DNA of 5,276 nt, taken from an uncultured Oscillospiraceae bacterium. GTDB taxonomy: Bacteria > Bacillota_A > Clostridia > Oscillospirales > Acutalibacteraceae. The stretch lies in the NCBI GenBank assembly GCA_900554165.1, contig USGR01000087.1:1-5276 (forward strand). Reading direction: 5' to 3'. The notes beneath the pieces were generated by a model. The model was not told the origin of the DNA. It did no database searches and saw only the letters and a list, made by a program, of their open reading frames with translations. The translations under genes were made by a program, and so were the position numbers. How positions within the stretch are numbered: position 1 is the stretch's first letter; each line of letters opens with the position of its first letter. Below are positions 4,559-5,276 of the stretch, in pieces.

Positions 4559-5276
4559 ATGAGGATATTTTTAAGAAGCCGCCGCTTTAAAATACTTTTG
4601 GCGGTGGTAGCGGTATTGCTTGTAATTATGATATTGACTGTTACAATAAGCAAATATGCATCTCCGCAGAGTAGCTTTATAAGCGTTATAACGACGCCGG
4701 TGCAAAAATTCACATCGTTTGTATCCGACAAGGTCGGCGAAATAACGGATAATTTTGTAAACAGCAGCGAAATAAGCAGTGAGAATGAAGAGCTTAAAAA
4801 TCGCATAGCCGAGCTTGAGGATCAGCTTGTCGATTATGACAAGATGAAGCAGGAGAATGAATATTATAAACAATTTCTTGATTTAAAGCAGGAAAACGAG
4901 GACTTTGAGCTTGAAGAGGCAAATGTTATAGCAAGAGATCCGAACGAGCTTTTATATAAGACCTTTACCATAGACAAGGGCTCGCTTAACGGCGTCGCCA
5001 AAAACGACCCGGTGGTTGCACAGGGGCGATATCTTGTCGGGTATGTTTATGAGGTGTCGCCGTCACAGTCTACGGTCATTACAGTGCTTAATCCGAACAT
5101 AAATATAAGCGCCGTCGTCAACAGGACTTCCGACACTGGCAGTATATCTGGGGATGTAAAGCTTGCCGAAAACGGCACCTGCCGGATGACTGGACTGTCG
5201 CGTACGAGCGGCGCCGCCGCGGGAGACAGGGTGGTTACAACCAGCCTTGGCGGCACTTTCCCGGACGGGCTTATTA
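4559..5276 (+). CDS. mreC: Rod shape-determining protein MreC, 3' end cut by the window
   Basis: The first 239 codons of a MreC-type protein are present; the frame is still open at the window edge, and usual family length (about 280) suggests that some 40 residues are missing. MreC is an extracytoplasmic scaffold that links MreB to the wall synthases. The visible order fits: a basic N-terminus (MRIFLRSRRFK), one membrane helix (about 11-30), a membrane-proximal SSFISVITTPVQKF segment (38-51), a coiled coil (about 72-115, SENEELKNRIAELEDQL), then the two beta-barrel domains with VIARDPNELLYKTFTIDKG (123-141), GVAKNDPVVAQGRYLVGYV (145-163) and the typical AGDRVVTTSLGGTFPDGL (221-238). It starts 48 bases after mreB with no terminator between, so the two form an operon; mreD would be expected next. 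Confidence 0.95.
   Translation, partial: MRIFLRSRRFKILLAVVAVLLVIMILTVTISKYASPQSSFISVITTPVQKFTSFVSDKVGEITDNFVNSSEISSENEELKNRIAELEDQLVDYDKMKQENEYYKQFLDLKQENEDFELEEANVIARDPNELLYKTFTIDKGSLNGVAKNDPVVAQGRYLVGYVYEVSPSQSTVITVLNPNINISAVVNRTSDTGSISGDVKLAENGTCRMTGLSRTSGAAAGDRVVTTSLGGTFPDGLI

Overview
The window looks like ordinary chromosomal housekeeping DNA from a low-to-moderate GC Gram-positive anaerobe, most likely a member of Clostridia (Bacillota). The grounds are the gene families and their order (DUF4321-maf followed by mreB-mreC), strong Shine-Dalgarno sites, GTG and probable TTG starts, sigma-A-type promoters, frequent ATA isoleucine codons, and AT-rich spacers. I cannot name the genus.

Layout, all on the + strand: (1) 15-194, a 5S rRNA gene with its terminator, probably the end of an rRNA operon whose 16S and 23S lie outside the window. 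(2) 201-670, a self-contained unit: consensus promoter, zapA-like gene (FtsZ-ring accessory protein), perfect 9-bp-stem terminator. (3) 671-1783, a probable two-gene unit: GNAT-family acetyltransferase followed 6 nt later by dut (dUTPase). (4) 1784-2298, about 500 bases with no convincing gene. Its first 300 bases are near 47% GC and its last 200 near 23%, and the AT-rich part holds a candidate promoter and a long dyad. (5) 2299-3152, a tightly coupled pair: a small two-helix membrane protein (DUF4321-like) and maf (nucleotide pyrophosphatase). (6) 3153-3493, an AT-rich leader of 341 bases with candidate promoters, two consecutive hairpins and a 14-bp palindrome. (7) 3494 to the window end, mreB and the first 239 codons of mreC, which runs off the edge.

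The genes share a theme of growth and division. ZapA-type proteins support the FtsZ ring; MreB and MreC organise lateral wall synthesis. Maf proteins and dUTPase clean the nucleotide pool, and Maf has also been linked to septum inhibition in Bacillus. In Bacillus and many relatives radC sits between maf and mreB; here that position is held by a long non-coding leader.

I found no clear undescribed system. The stretches most worth a second look are the gene-less moderate-GC segment after dut (possible dispersed repeat or decayed sequence), the structured leader upstream of mreB, and the dyad ahead of the DUF4321-maf pair.
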